This document shows, piece after piece, positions 45,234-53,320 of a DNA stretch of 64,000 nt; position 1 is the stretch's first letter; each line of letters opens with the position of its first letter. The stretch lies in assembly GCF_000619945.1 (NCBI RefSeq), contig NZ_JHVC01000015.1:34339-98338 (forward strand). Direction: 5' to 3'. Source of the DNA: Clostridium lundense DSM 17049. Its GTDB lineage: Bacteria > Bacillota > Clostridia > Clostridiales > Clostridiaceae. The translations under genes were made by a program, and so were the position numbers. Under the pieces are notes generated by a model. It was given only the letters and a program-made list of their open reading frames with translations. It had not been told where the DNA came from and made no database searches.

Positions 45234-45260
45234 TGCCGACGCTTTATAATTGCGTCGGCA
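45234..45260. terminator. Perfect 9-bp GC-rich hairpin
   Basis: TGCCGACGC and GCGTCGGCA pair exactly around TTTATAATT, 25 bases from the rumA-like stop codon. Confidence 0.65.
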
Positions 45261-45285
45261 AACGGGTGGCAAATGCCTATTTTTT

Positions 45286-45348
45286 CTACAACTCTAAACT
45301 CTGAAGCCCTTGAGTTTCCTTGGTTAAACTCACTACAGTCTCCACATG
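45286..45348 (-). pseudogene. 3' tail of a rumA/rlmCD-type gene (integration scar 1)
   Basis: On the minus strand 20 codons read HVETVVSLTKETQGLQSLEL followed by TAG. HVE(T/C)V is the hallmark C-terminal end of the RumA/RlmCD 23S rRNA uracil methyltransferases, whose 3' end is a known attachment site for ICEs; the element supplies a replacement tail. An in-frame stop lies just upstream (TAA ACG CCT CAT), so no methyltransferase body is attached. The same 14-base core (ACAGTCTCCACATG on the plus strand) recurs at 58819-58832. Confidence 0.55.
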
Positions 45349-45491
45349 AGGCGTTTATACCATAAATCAATTGTTTCTAAGCATGTCCAATTATATTAAC
45401 TCAATAAAGCTCTTTATTTTCAAGGGTTGGTGGATGCTTAATTATTAAAGTTAAGTACATTAAATTATTATAGATTATATTATAGCTCTAG

Positions 45492-45514
45492 TCATTGGTA
45501 GCAAATTAGTAGTA
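45492..45514. repeat. Left attachment-site candidate of the satellite element
   Basis: TCATTGGTAGCAAATT followed by AGTAGTA; the same 23 bases with one difference (C for A) occur at 58735-58757 directly after the integrase gene. A TTGGTAG/CTACCAA inverted repeat surrounds it. It bounds the leftmost element gene by 37 bases. Confidence 0.7.
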
Positions 45515-45550
45515 TACTACCAAAAGTAATTTTAATATAACCAATTTAAT

Positions 45551-46258
45551 TTATTTTTCTTGATATAAATGCTTTTTTACTTTTTCAAATCGCTTGGTAG
45601 TTAATGTATTTCTTAATCTAATCATATCACTAACTGAAAGTGTTTTTTCACTAATTCTAAATATATTGCTTATAAGTGTTTCATAAACATTTAAAATATT
45701 TAACAAATTATTATTTAGCCCTAATAAATCTAATTGATTAGATTGAATAATGCTCTCCATATATTCTAATTGTGTCTTATTGTTACAATTTTTGTCATGA
45801 ATTGAATTAGAAAATTTCCCATAATAACTTACAAGGTTATTAATTTTATCTTTATTAATAAAAAGTTCTGTTTCTAATTTATTTAAACGTTCTTTAATAT
45901 CTCTAAACTTACATACTGTTATACTTTTCAAATCATCATCAGTATAAATGGAATAGAGAAATTTTAATAAATTTTCTATAGTAGCTCTCATACAAAAATT
46001 TATTCCATTAGGCTCACTTATTGGTATATATAACAACAAATTATTAAATTGGATTCTATACCTTTGTAAGAATTCTAAATGGCAAGCAATGTTCTGCTCT
46101 TGATTTTCACTAGTAATATATTTTTCATAAATTTCTGTAATTATATTATTTTCACAAATTCTAAAATATAACAATTCTGCATTTGGATTATTTATAACAC
46201 CTGAGTAAGGAAAATATTTTTTTATAAAATTCTTATATTCACTTGTTTTTTTATACAT
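45551..46258 (-). CDS. Helical protein, HEPN-like (tentative), cargo gene
   Basis: 235 residues, all-helical prediction, no signal or membrane segment. FCMRATIENLLKFLY resembles the first long helix of HEPN-like families and YYGKFSNSIHDK resembles the later helix that in HEPN RNases carries a polar residue and His (classically RxxxxH; here the Arg is not at the expected place). It ends the ParA / small-protein / HEPN-like operon at the edge of the element next to the left att repeat, where cargo usually sits. Fold call is weak; catalytic activity is uncertain. Confidence 0.4.
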   Translation of the reverse strand: MYKKTSEYKNFIKKYFPYSGVINNPNAELLYFRICENNIITEIYEKYITSENQEQNIACHLEFLQRYRIQFNNLLLYIPISEPNGINFCMRATIENLLKFLYSIYTDDDLKSITVCKFRDIKERLNKLETELFINKDKINNLVSYYGKFSNSIHDKNCNNKTQLEYMESIIQSNQLDLLGLNNNLLNILNVYETLISNIFRISEKTLSVSDMIRLRNTLTTKRFEKVKKHLYQEK

Positions 46259-46268
46259 CTAACCTCAT

Positions 46269-46661
46269 CTATCCTTTATTTCTCGAATATTTGTTAAGAA
46301 TACCATTCATATAGTTTTCTTTAGCTTGTTTTTTATCTTTTGGCATTACTTCAAATTCTTTAGTATTTAATAAATACAAATCCTTTAAAACTTTTTTATA
46401 CATTTGGAGTGTATCTAAATCAGCTTTTTCAATTTTTCTCAATGTATTTGCCATAATAATTGTGCGATTTTTCATAACATATTCCTTGAAGCTTATATTA
46501 AAAGATTTTAAAAAAACACTAATTTCTTTATTATTTTTAAATTCTTCTTTAGATAATATTATTGTTGCTAAAATAGAATATAGCTCATATCTTAATAAAT
46601 CCTCATTGTTGATATCCTGTATCTTTTTTATACGAACTTTTACAACACTGTTATCATCCAT
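46269..46661 (-). CDS. Small protein between ParA and the HEPN-like gene
   Basis: 130 residues, helical and charged, overlapping the 3' end of the ParA gene by eight bases and followed after ten bases by the HEPN-like gene. The tail KDKKQAKENYMNGILNKYSRNKG is basic, which would suit DNA binding. In plasmid partition systems this position is held by a small ParB-like centromere-binding protein; in a defence reading it would be an adaptor. No motif decides it. Confidence 0.55.
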   Translation of the reverse strand: MDDNSVVKVRIKKIQDINNEDLLRYELYSILATIILSKEEFKNNKEISVFLKSFNISFKEYVMKNRTIIMANTLRKIEKADLDTLQMYKKVLKDLYLLNTKEFEVMPKDKKQAKENYMNGILNKYSRNKG

Positions 46662-47520
46662 TTAGATTAGCCATCCTTTCTTCAAACTCTTGGCAAATTT
46701 CAGCTAGTTTTTCATATAATCCTGCATCATCTCTATCCATTATAAATGTTGATAGTTTTCCTGTAGATATTTTATCAGCCCTAGGAAAATCATTTCTGAA
46801 AAAATATACATTTTTATCTTTAAAAGCTTCCTTTATTTGTTCTATATTTCGCAAAACCCCCTTACTTGGAGTTTTAGGTATCATTGTAAATATTGTACCT
46901 AAATTATTAATAGGTCTATTGCTAAAATTTGCCCTATATAAGCTTCTTAATTCAGTAACTACCCTCTCTAATAAATCCAAACCTAAAAGGGAATAAGCAT
47001 CTGATTTTAAAGGTACTAAATAATAATTTGAACTTAATAATGCAGAAACTGTATAAAAAGAATATGTTGGTGGACAATCTATAAAAATATAATCATATTT
47101 CTCTTGTAATTTAAACTGATCAATAAAATTAAATAATTTTTGCTCTGAAGCTCCAGTTCCGGTTTCTCTCTCCATAAAAACAGTATTCAAATCTCCAGGA
47201 ACTATATGTAATTTATTACTCAATTCATAAATTACATCTTCCAATTTTATTTCTCTTAATCCTCCTTTAGATTTTGAAAAAACATTTTCAATTGATGGCA
47301 AATTAGTTTCACATGTTATAAGCTCTCCCTCGTCTATTTGTAAAACATTATATCTTTCAAAAAATGATTGTGTGCAATTTGATTGCGGATCAATATCTAT
47401 AACCAGTATGTCCCTATCTTTAACTTCTGATAAAAATAGAGCCATTTCTTTACACAATGTTGTTTTGCACACCCCACCTTTCATGTTTAAAAACGAAATT
47501 ACATTTGGACTATCTTTCAT
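46654..47520 (-). CDS. ParA/Soj-like ATPase
   Basis: Start ATG 47520 (MKDSPNVISF) with GGGGGTATAGAC ahead; the frame to 47568 has no site. 288 residues. The deviant Walker A is NMKGGVCKTT (second Lys and the signature Lys present; Cys replaces the usual Gly in the xx position). Walker A' is VIDIDPQSNCT and Walker B YDYIFIDCPPTYSFYT. The C-terminal part has NLGTIFTMIPKTPSKGVLRN. It could segregate the element when replicating as an episome, or act as the sensor ATPase of a defence cassette. Confidence 0.88.
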   Translation of the reverse strand: MKDSPNVISFLNMKGGVCKTTLCKEMALFLSEVKDRDILVIDIDPQSNCTQSFFERYNVLQIDEGELITCETNLPSIENVFSKSKGGLREIKLEDVIYELSNKLHIVPGDLNTVFMERETGTGASEQKLFNFIDQFKLQEKYDYIFIDCPPTYSFYTVSALLSSNYYLVPLKSDAYSLLGLDLLERVVTELRSLYRANFSNRPINNLGTIFTMIPKTPSKGVLRNIEQIKEAFKDKNVYFFRNDFPRADKISTGKLSTFIMDRDDAGLYEKLAEICQEFEERMANLNG

Positions 47521-47874
47521 GTCTATACCCCCATTATATTCATGTATATAGAAATTCATTCTTATCATTATTATGCATTTTATTTCATCATATAGTTATA
47601 TTTCTTATTTTTAAATCACCACTATATAATGTTAAATTTCTACACTTTTTGTAATTTTCCTTCTTAAAAAATAAAAAACACTCACATTATTGGATATTCT
47701 ATATATTTCACTCCAATACCTATCTTTATGCTGAAATAGTATTCTTCCAATAAATTGTAAATTATTTTTATTATAGTTTTGTTTATGCATTCTAGCTATT
47801 ATTATATAACATGCTTTAAAAATATCTATAATTTTAACTGTTACATTATATAAAATAAAAAGAACTAGCTCTCA
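47521..47874. other. Non-coding AT-rich gap upstream of parA
   Basis: About 350 bases with no supportable gene. It should hold the promoter of the ParA operon and, if this is a partition system, its centromere. I see no clear iterated sites. Confidence 0.3.
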
Positions 47875-48264
47875 CTAGTCTCCTAATTCACATAATAATA
47901 TTTCAGCAGCAAACACCATTTGCCCAGTTCTATATAAAATATTATTGACCTTACTCTTCTTACAAAAGCTCTGACTATACCCCATTACACTTCCTATCTT
48001 TGAGCATGACATATTTTCAAAATATCTATAACATATAATCTTCTGCTCCTGTTCACTTAGTACATCCATTGCATTTTTTAGTTTTTCTATTTTTATTTCC
48101 AGTAATCTTCTCCTTCTACTTAATATCTTAACCTCTTCTGTAGGTTCTTTTGTTTTTTCATTACACCTTATAATTTCTTCATCTAGCTTACTTATTTCCT
48201 TTTTTACTTTTGGAATATTTTTAATATAATTTTCAGTTTTAATAATTAATTCATCTCTAGTCAT
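47875..48264 (-). CDS. Sigma-region-4/ArpU-like phage transcription regulator
   Basis: 129 residues. The N-terminal 75 are a coiled coil (KKEISKLDEEIIRCNEKTKE), and the rest resembles sigma region 4 (LSEQEQKIICYRYFENMSCSKIGSVMGY), a layout found in ArpU and PBSX Xpf-type late-gene activators. It follows the sigma-factor gene by 15 bases. It probably switches on the capsid module or late genes of the helper phage. Confidence 0.7.
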   Translation of the reverse strand: MTRDELIIKTENYIKNIPKVKKEISKLDEEIIRCNEKTKEPTEEVKILSRRRRLLEIKIEKLKNAMDVLSEQEQKIICYRYFENMSCSKIGSVMGYSQSFCKKSKVNNILYRTGQMVFAAEILLCELGD

Positions 48265-48278
48265 TATATTTCACTCCC

Positions 48279-48989
48279 TCATATGGATAAATATCTATCA
48301 GCAAAATTAATTTTATCAATAACTTTATCTATGCTATACTTTGCCTCTTCAATTTTTCTAGTATATATCTCTTTAGCCTTTATTGCTCCCCATGGACTTC
48401 TTCTTATCTTTCTTAGAGCTGTATTTTCAGTATATCTCACCTTTTCTAATGTAGTTCCAAACACTTGCCCAACTTCATATAATGTCATTGATTTATTGCC
48501 ATTCCACCCATACCTAAGTTTTAATATTTCTCTTTCTTTTAAAGTGTTATGCTCCATTATTACTTCCTCGAGTTCTTTTCTAAGCTGTTGATTATATATT
48601 CGCTCTTCCACGTTCTCAAAGCTATAATCAGCACTTTTTAGAGTGTCCATAATCTCCGCATCTTCATCCTTTCCTATCGGAGTATTAAGGCTTGTTTCCT
48701 CATTAGTGTTCTTTTGAGTTATATATCTGTTTATTTTCGAATATATCCAATGTACTGCATAAGTAGTAAATTTAGCTTTCTTAGGATTATTAAAATCATA
48801 TTTTTCAGCTGCTATCATTAAACCTATAAATCCTTCCTGCTCTAAGTCCTCTTTATCTATGCTATTAGTATCTTCTACATAGAACTTATTAGCTAACTTA
48901 TATACAATACCTGTATTTTGCTCTATGAGCTTACTTAAGGCTTGTTTATCTCCATGTTGATATAATTGCACCAGTTCCTCATTAGTCAT
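48279..48989 (-). CDS. Sigma-70 family factor of the element
   Basis: 236 residues with sigma region 2 (DLEQEGFIGLMIAAEKYDF and AKFTTYAVHWIYSKINRYI) and region 4 (LKEREILKLRYGWNGNKSMTLYEVGQVF). It is SigK/SigG-like in outline but sits in a mobile element. It could redirect RNA polymerase to element or helper-phage promoters. The downstream small sigma-4-like protein suggests a two-part regulator. Confidence 0.85.
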   Translation of the reverse strand: MTNEELVQLYQHGDKQALSKLIEQNTGIVYKLANKFYVEDTNSIDKEDLEQEGFIGLMIAAEKYDFNNPKKAKFTTYAVHWIYSKINRYITQKNTNEETSLNTPIGKDEDAEIMDTLKSADYSFENVEERIYNQQLRKELEEVIMEHNTLKEREILKLRYGWNGNKSMTLYEVGQVFGTTLEKVRYTENTALRKIRRSPWGAIKAKEIYTRKIEEAKYSIDKVIDKINFADRYLSI

Positions 48990-49078
48990 GCTATATCACC
49001 TTATTTCATTTGAAATCTTCTAAGTTTTAATATATAAATCTCAATTTTTTATTTAGGGAATTTTTTGTGAGGAAATCT

Positions 49079-49127
49079 ACCCCCTCGGTCTTTCTCCTTA
49101 GCCCCAAATTCTCTAAGGGAGGGGGGA
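49079..49127. promoter_or_regulatory. GC-rich nested hairpin after the capsid gene
   Basis: CCCCC (49080-49084) pairs with GGGGG (49122-49126) and inside it CCTTAG (49096-49101) pairs with CTAAGG (49113-49118). It is a striking GC island in AT-rich DNA, with no T-run. Options: end of the capsid transcript, leader structure of the sigma gene, or a packaging (cos/pac) site. Confidence 0.4.
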
Positions 49128-49210
49128 TATATTAATTACTCCGCCCCTTATCTCTGCTCCTTTATATTTATGCATATAACCTTTACTACACCTATTGTTA
49201 GTAACTATTA

Positions 49211-50107
49211 TTATTTATTACTTACACTAACTATCCTAAAAGCGGACTGCAGTTTTATTTGTATATCCCTAAATACAGTAAGTGTAAAATACCATAAACC
49301 ATCTACAGGAAATTTCTTATAATTGTAAAGAATATCACCATCATAGTTTATATGAATAAAAGATAAATCTCCTACTACAGGGTTACTACATTCCTCTTCA
49401 ATTATTATCTCTTGCTTAAATGGAATACTACTTATTCCCTTAGCTGCTAACACTTCAACAAGTTTAATGTAATCATTATTACTCATTACTATCTTTGCAT
49501 TTCTTCTTATTGCTTTTGGTAAGTCCTGTATAGCATTCTTAAGTGCTTCGTATATATCGATTCCATTTATCTTTTTGACACCACTTTTATATAAGCTCAT
49601 GTGCTCATATATTCCTGTTGCCTCCAAGTCGAATAACTTTCTTATTTCAATTTCTTCATTTACGGATCTTAAACCACTCTCTACAGCATTTACAAATGCT
49701 GTATCTGTACCATGATACACTGTATCTGATACAGTTGTGGAAATAAGGTCTCTATCTCTTCCAAAGTCTATACAGTTTCCTTTAGCCTCAACTTCCTTCT
49801 TAATATCTCCTTCATCTAATGTATATTCTCCATTAATCATAAAACTTAATATCGGTACTTCCAGTCCATGGATACTACTTATTGTTATATAGTTCTTCAA
49901 TGAATTTTTGCTTAATGGTTCTATTAATATTTCTTTCTCCATGGTCTTTGGTATTAACCTTTTTAAGCTATCTGTATCAGAATTTAAAATTTCCGCAGTT
50001 CTCCATGAGAAATCATTATTCTTGTTTAATATATTTCTATAGAAATCAGCTTTTGCTCTTATTAATTGTTCATTTGGAAATTTTATTTCTTCATTAATAA
50101 AATCCAT
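49211..50107 (-). CDS. HK97-fold phage major capsid protein
   Basis: 298 residues matching the phage_capsid type. It has an N-arm and E-loop-like region (LIPKTMEKEILIEPLSKNSL, then GLEVPILSFMINGEYTLDEG) and a P-domain helix (DTAFVNAVESGLRSVNEEIE). These are followed by IVMSNNDYIKLVEVLAAKG and the A-domain strand region FPVDGLWYFTLTVFRDIQIK. Capsid subunits of this fold build the shell. No portal, protease, terminase or tail gene accompanies it, so the element must borrow those from a helper phage. A 66-residue helical protein is encoded 13 bases upstream. Confidence 0.8.
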   Translation of the reverse strand: MDFINEEIKFPNEQLIRAKADFYRNILNKNNDFSWRTAEILNSDTDSLKRLIPKTMEKEILIEPLSKNSLKNYITISSIHGLEVPILSFMINGEYTLDEGDIKKEVEAKGNCIDFGRDRDLISTTVSDTVYHGTDTAFVNAVESGLRSVNEEIEIRKLFDLEATGIYEHMSLYKSGVKKINGIDIYEALKNAIQDLPKAIRRNAKIVMSNNDYIKLVEVLAAKGISSIPFKQEIIIEEECSNPVVGDLSFIHINYDGDILYNYKKFPVDGLWYFTLTVFRDIQIKLQSAFRIVSVSNK

Positions 50108-50120
50108 ATATTTAATCCTC

Positions 50121-50321
50121 CTATTTTTTATTTAGTATTTTTTCAGCTTCATACTTATTGCTTAAATACTGAAATTTTATTTTGAAATCATTCTTTATTC
50201 TGTTTAAAGTATTTACCATACTCTCATCATTTTCTTTTTTACATTCCTCTATATCATCAATTACATTTAAAATTCCATAACATATATCTTTTAATTCTTT
50301 CTTTGTTTTTTCTATAGACAT
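50121..50321 (-). CDS. 66-residue helical protein, possible scaffold
   Basis: Very charged, two-helix protein (SIEKTKKELKDICYGILNVI; LNRIKNDFKIKFQYL) with a good AAGGAGG site, encoded 13 bases before the capsid gene and surely co-transcribed. Size, helical character and position recall small internal scaffolding or capsid-size-redirecting proteins such as CpmB of SaPIs. This is analogy only; I see no sequence similarity. Confidence 0.55.
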   Translation of the reverse strand: MSIEKTKKELKDICYGILNVIDDIEECKKENDESMVNTLNRIKNDFKIKFQYLSNKYEAEKILNKK

Positions 50322-50418
50322 AGTTTTCCTCCTTAATCGTTATTTTCACATTTAATAATTCTATCAAGCGTAATAAAATTATTATAGAGTTTGCCATTCA
50401 TGCAGATTAAAACTAATT

Positions 50419-51084
50419 TCAAACACCTTTATGGTTGTTAAATTTATGTGTTATTATATTTTTATATATACGTTTTAATATTTCGTCATTTTCAATATTG
50501 TCATTAATTATAGCTAATAGGTTAGGCGATATTTTACCAAAATATAATACTTCATAAATACTGGGGCTATCTGGCTTTGGATATTTATCAGGGTTATTGT
50601 AATATTCTTGAAAAGGAATAAGCCCCCTCCAAAATTTTTCAACATTTCTTTTTGTTTTGCGGATTGAGTTCCTATTTATACCCTGTGTTGCCATTTGAAA
50701 AACATTTTCAAAAATATTCATATAAATATTATTCCTTTTTGGATCATTAACAAATAGTCTGCTTTGATCTAACTCCTCAGAATTGACTATAAACCCGAAT
50801 GCATCTGCATTAAAATATGGTATATCTAAATCAGTATTAAGAAATTTCTTACATTCTTCATATATAGTCATATAAATACATTTATTCACTTCCATCCAAT
50901 ATGGAAGGTCCAACGGCTTATACTTATCAATTAATATATCTGCATCTCCAGACTTTACATCATTTAAACATTTTATTTTTCTCCAATCCTCATTATGTTT
51001 GTTGAGTCTTTCATAATATGTTAAACCTTCCTTTAGAATTTTATCTCTATTCATGTAACTTGTTACATGAAATAATTTTGCCAT
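50419..51084 (-). CDS. ADP-ribosyltransferase-like protein
   Basis: 221 residues. It begins LFHVTSYMNRDKILKEGL, the first strand and helix of ART folds, where His6 would bind NAD ribose. CIYMTIYEECKKF follows with Tyr71 in the second conserved position, and EVLYFGKISPNLL ends the domain, with Glu178 in the place of the catalytic Glu (ART enzymes often end ExxxxGxIpPexI). This H-Y-E pattern predicts mono-ADP-ribosyl transfer. It is the first gene of the capsid module, after a terminator. Could modify host RNA polymerase, helper-phage protein or a defence target. RNA 2'-phosphotransferase-like activity is the alternative. Confidence 0.55.
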   Translation of the reverse strand: MAKLFHVTSYMNRDKILKEGLTYYERLNKHNEDWRKIKCLNDVKSGDADILIDKYKPLDLPYWMEVNKCIYMTIYEECKKFLNTDLDIPYFNADAFGFIVNSEELDQSRLFVNDPKRNNIYMNIFENVFQMATQGINRNSIRKTKRNVEKFWRGLIPFQEYYNNPDKYPKPDSPSIYEVLYFGKISPNLLAIINDNIENDEILKRIYKNIITHKFNNHKGV

Positions 51085-51163
51085 TTTAAAACCTCCTAAC
51101 TACTTAAGAACCATACTTAAAATTATCTATCCTGTAATTATCACTACTTCCTAAAATAAAAAA

Positions 51164-51212
51164 GCACGAGAACAACCACGCCAATAATATTGACTTAGTT
51201 AATTTCCCGTGC
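51164..51212 (-). terminator. Terminator separating replication and capsid modules
   Basis: GCACGAGAA and TTCCCGTGC pair (one mismatch) around a 31-base partly structured loop. On the minus strand TTTTTTATTTT follows the stem. Confidence 0.8.
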
Positions 51213-51380
51213 CTTATTTCTAAGACTTACACCTTATAGTGCGGTACTTAAATATTTATTTTTATATTTATTATATCACACATCCATGGTATAATACAGT
51301 ATTTCCAATGGTTTATAAGCATTTACAATTTACTATTGCAAATAGAAATAAATATAATCATTGTGAAGTATTTAAGAATG

Positions 51381-51542
51381 CTATTCAGCCTTTATTGTCT
51401 CTTGTGGTGAATCTTTAAATGGCATTGTGAAAATTCCTATGTTTAATTTTGTTTTTGCCATTTCTTCTTTCAATTGCTCCATGGTATAAATTCCATAACG
51501 CTCATTAAGAATTTTCCAAACTCTTTTCATTTCTTCACTCAT
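51381..51542 (-). CDS. 53-residue hypothetical protein
   Basis: ATG 51542 with AGGAAGTGAG ahead opens a frame beginning MSEEMKRVWKILNERYG and ending at TAG 51383-51381. Phage-like small protein with EEMKRVWKILNERYGIYTMEQL resembling short phage proteins of unknown role that start with this helix-turn pattern. It is the last gene of the replication operon before the terminator. Confidence 0.6.
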   Translation of the reverse strand: MSEEMKRVWKILNERYGIYTMEQLKEEMAKTKLNIGIFTMPFKDSPQETIKAE

Positions 51543-51604
51543 TTGTTCTCACTTCCTTTCTTTTATAAAATTTTCTATATTCTATATCGTTATACCTTAA
51601 TTTA

Positions 51605-52468
51605 TTATATATTCATACTCTGCAGCTTGTACTTATTTCTCTTATCTCTTATCGTTTCACAATACAACATTACATGTTTTGTTTCAAATACATTCCTATT
51701 TACTTTACTTAATACTAAATCATTTAGTTTATCAATATCTGCATTAGCTCCAATTGTAAATATATTTGCTTTACTCATACAACCTTTAATTATAGCTGTA
51801 TTTGTTACTTCCCCTTTTAATCCTGTTGTATCTCCTGCTGAAAATGTAAAATTATTAATATAAACTTTATTTTCATCCTGTAATATAATTGTTTCTAAAT
51901 ATCTAAATTTTTTCTCATACTCACAAGTTAAATGTATTAAATAAATTTCTAATGATTCAAAGCTAACATATTCCTTTACTTTTTTATATATATCAGTATG
52001 TTTAAATCCTTTCATTGCAGCGTGTCCACTTGGTATATTTAAGAATACCAATATAGATAAAAATACAGGACTACCATCTCTATGAAATCCATATTCATCA
52101 CCAAGCCACTCATATTTTTCATATACGTATGCGTGAATCAGTTCATGTGCTATAGTATTGTTTAACCTTCTTTTGCAATATCTTTTTTCAATCCCAAGAC
52201 CATATAATCCATTCTTATATTCATCATATACCCAATTATTTATATTAATTTTATGATGAATTTTTAATTCATTGTCTTTATCTTTTATAGTTTCATAAGT
52301 GCCTAATATTGTGTCATCTAACTTCTTCAATCCAATGTTAACATCTCTCCATAATAGCTTTATATGCTTTCTTGGAAACATCTTTTTTTTAAGTTCTTTT
52401 TGAACTTTTAATAATAATTTATTTAAATCCTCTTGAATTTCAGCTTCTCCATAATTTTTTAAACTCAT
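51605..52468 (-). CDS. SprT-like zinc metallopeptidase-domain protein
   Basis: 287 residues. The zinc site is HELIH (HExxH) in NTIAHELIHAYVYEKYEW, followed by GFHRDGSPVFL, whose His is the likely third ligand, as in SprT/Spartan-like proteins. Spartan proteases cut DNA-protein crosslinks and act on replication forks. In a replicating mobile element this could protect its own replication or attack host or phage nucleoprotein. It lacks the family's usual C-terminal zinc ribbon; the C-terminal 110 residues are unassigned. Confidence 0.8.
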   Translation of the reverse strand: MSLKNYGEAEIQEDLNKLLLKVQKELKKKMFPRKHIKLLWRDVNIGLKKLDDTILGTYETIKDKDNELKIHHKININNWVYDEYKNGLYGLGIEKRYCKRRLNNTIAHELIHAYVYEKYEWLGDEYGFHRDGSPVFLSILVFLNIPSGHAAMKGFKHTDIYKKVKEYVSFESLEIYLIHLTCEYEKKFRYLETIILQDENKVYINNFTFSAGDTTGLKGEVTNTAIIKGCMSKANIFTIGANADIDKLNDLVLSKVNRNVFETKHVMLYCETIRDKRNKYKLQSMNI

Positions 52469-52573
52469 ATAATCCCTTCCTATTAGGCTTTATATTCTTA
52501 GATTTACACTCCCTTATATATTCAAGCAATATATAAATACTCATAATATCACCTTTATACTTGATTTTTTGTC

Positions 52574-52623
52574 TTCCAGAAGGTAAACTAAACTTGCGAG
52601 GGTTTAGTTTGTTCCTTCCGGAA
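52574..52623. repeat. Long imperfect hairpin between small genes
   Basis: TTCCAGAAGG pairs with CCTTCCGGAA (outer) and AAACTAAAC with GTTTAGTTT (inner) around TTGCGAGG. It lies 14 bases downstream of the 48-residue gene. Terminator or processing site; it has no T-run on the minus strand. Confidence 0.55.
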
Positions 52624-52636
52624 TGGACTTTATTTT

Positions 52637-52783
52637 TTATCTTAGGTCTATATGGATTCTTCTATATTGACCTTCGTTTTTATATTCCTTACTAACTTTA
52701 AGCACCTCAAAGCTTGTCTTAAGTTCTTGCAATAATCTTTCTTTTTCATTTTCCGTTGAATATACAGCTTTTATCTTAATCAT
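52637..52783 (-). CDS. 48-residue hypothetical protein
   Basis: ATG 52783 behind AAAGGAGGG. Product begins MIKIKAVYSTENEKERLLQE, with a compact beta-helix-beta outline ending RRIHIDLR, a pattern common among small phage and plasmid proteins of unknown role. Its start overlaps the end of the 39-residue gene by eight bases. Confidence 0.6.
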   Translation of the reverse strand: MIKIKAVYSTENEKERLLQELKTSFEVLKVSKEYKNEGQYRRIHIDLR

Positions 52784-52895
52784 TTATACCCTCCTTTGTT
52801 AATTCTATTAAAACCCATTCCAATACCATTAATAATTCTGAACTTGATATTTTTTCTGTTTCTTTAAGTAATTTATCCTTTAGATTACTTTCCAT
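52776..52895 (-). CDS. 39-residue hypothetical protein
   Basis: ATG 52895 behind AAAGGGAGG; product begins MESNLKDKLLKETEKISSSE. Helical and acidic. Supported by the strong ribosome binding site and by tight overlap with the following gene, typical of phage early operons. Confidence 0.5.
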   Translation of the reverse strand: MESNLKDKLLKETEKISSSELLMVLEWVLIELTKEGIND

Positions 52896-52909
52896 CTATA
52901 AGCCTCCCT

Positions 52910-53320
52910 TTACATAAATGCTAATTCTAATCCAACTTTACTTAAATAATTGAGTTCAGTTGCTCCTAAAATTAACCCTTCTTTAAACATTGCCTTTCCT
53001 TCAAATCCTGCAATAATATTATCCGTGTTTTCAAGTTTATCTAACATCTCATGAAACTCCTCTGGTAAAACTTCATATAACTTTTTTAATATATCCTCTC
53101 TTATGTTTCCATATTCCTTATACTCTTTTGCTAATTTAGGATTTTTATTTAATACACTAATAAAATTATCTGATGAATTATAATACTCTCTTTCTATAGC
53201 ATTATTTACTAAGTATTTTACCAACTCTTTATTATCCATTGTTTTACACCTCTCAACGTTATTTAACAACTTACCTAGTTTCTTTAAAAACTCTTCCTCA
53301 GACTCTAATATTTTTTTCAT
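52910..53320 (-). CDS. Hypothetical 136-residue helical protein
   Basis: Soluble, strongly helical (ESEEEFLKKLGKLLNNVERC; EEFHEMLDKLENTDNII), no motif recognised. It lies in the replication operon between small genes and DnaB; its start is overlapped by the 50-residue gene. Possibly a replication accessory or an anti-repressor; no evidence beyond position. Confidence 0.6.
   Translation of the reverse strand: MKKILESEEEFLKKLGKLLNNVERCKTMDNKELVKYLVNNAIEREYYNSSDNFISVLNKNPKLAKEYKEYGNIREDILKKLYEVLPEEFHEMLDKLENTDNIIAGFEGKAMFKEGLILGATELNYLSKVGLELAFM

Larger units (their letters stand above)
44880..45285. other. Non-coding end segment of a conjugative transposon
   Basis: About 400 bases, GC-richer than the surroundings, without a supportable gene; the open frames here have no ribosome binding site and clash with three terminator hairpins. 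Composition and phrases such as GCTATTAAAGCCACAAAAAA recall the non-coding ends of Tn916/Tn1549-like elements. It lies directly against the rumA-like tail at 45286. Confidence 0.5.
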
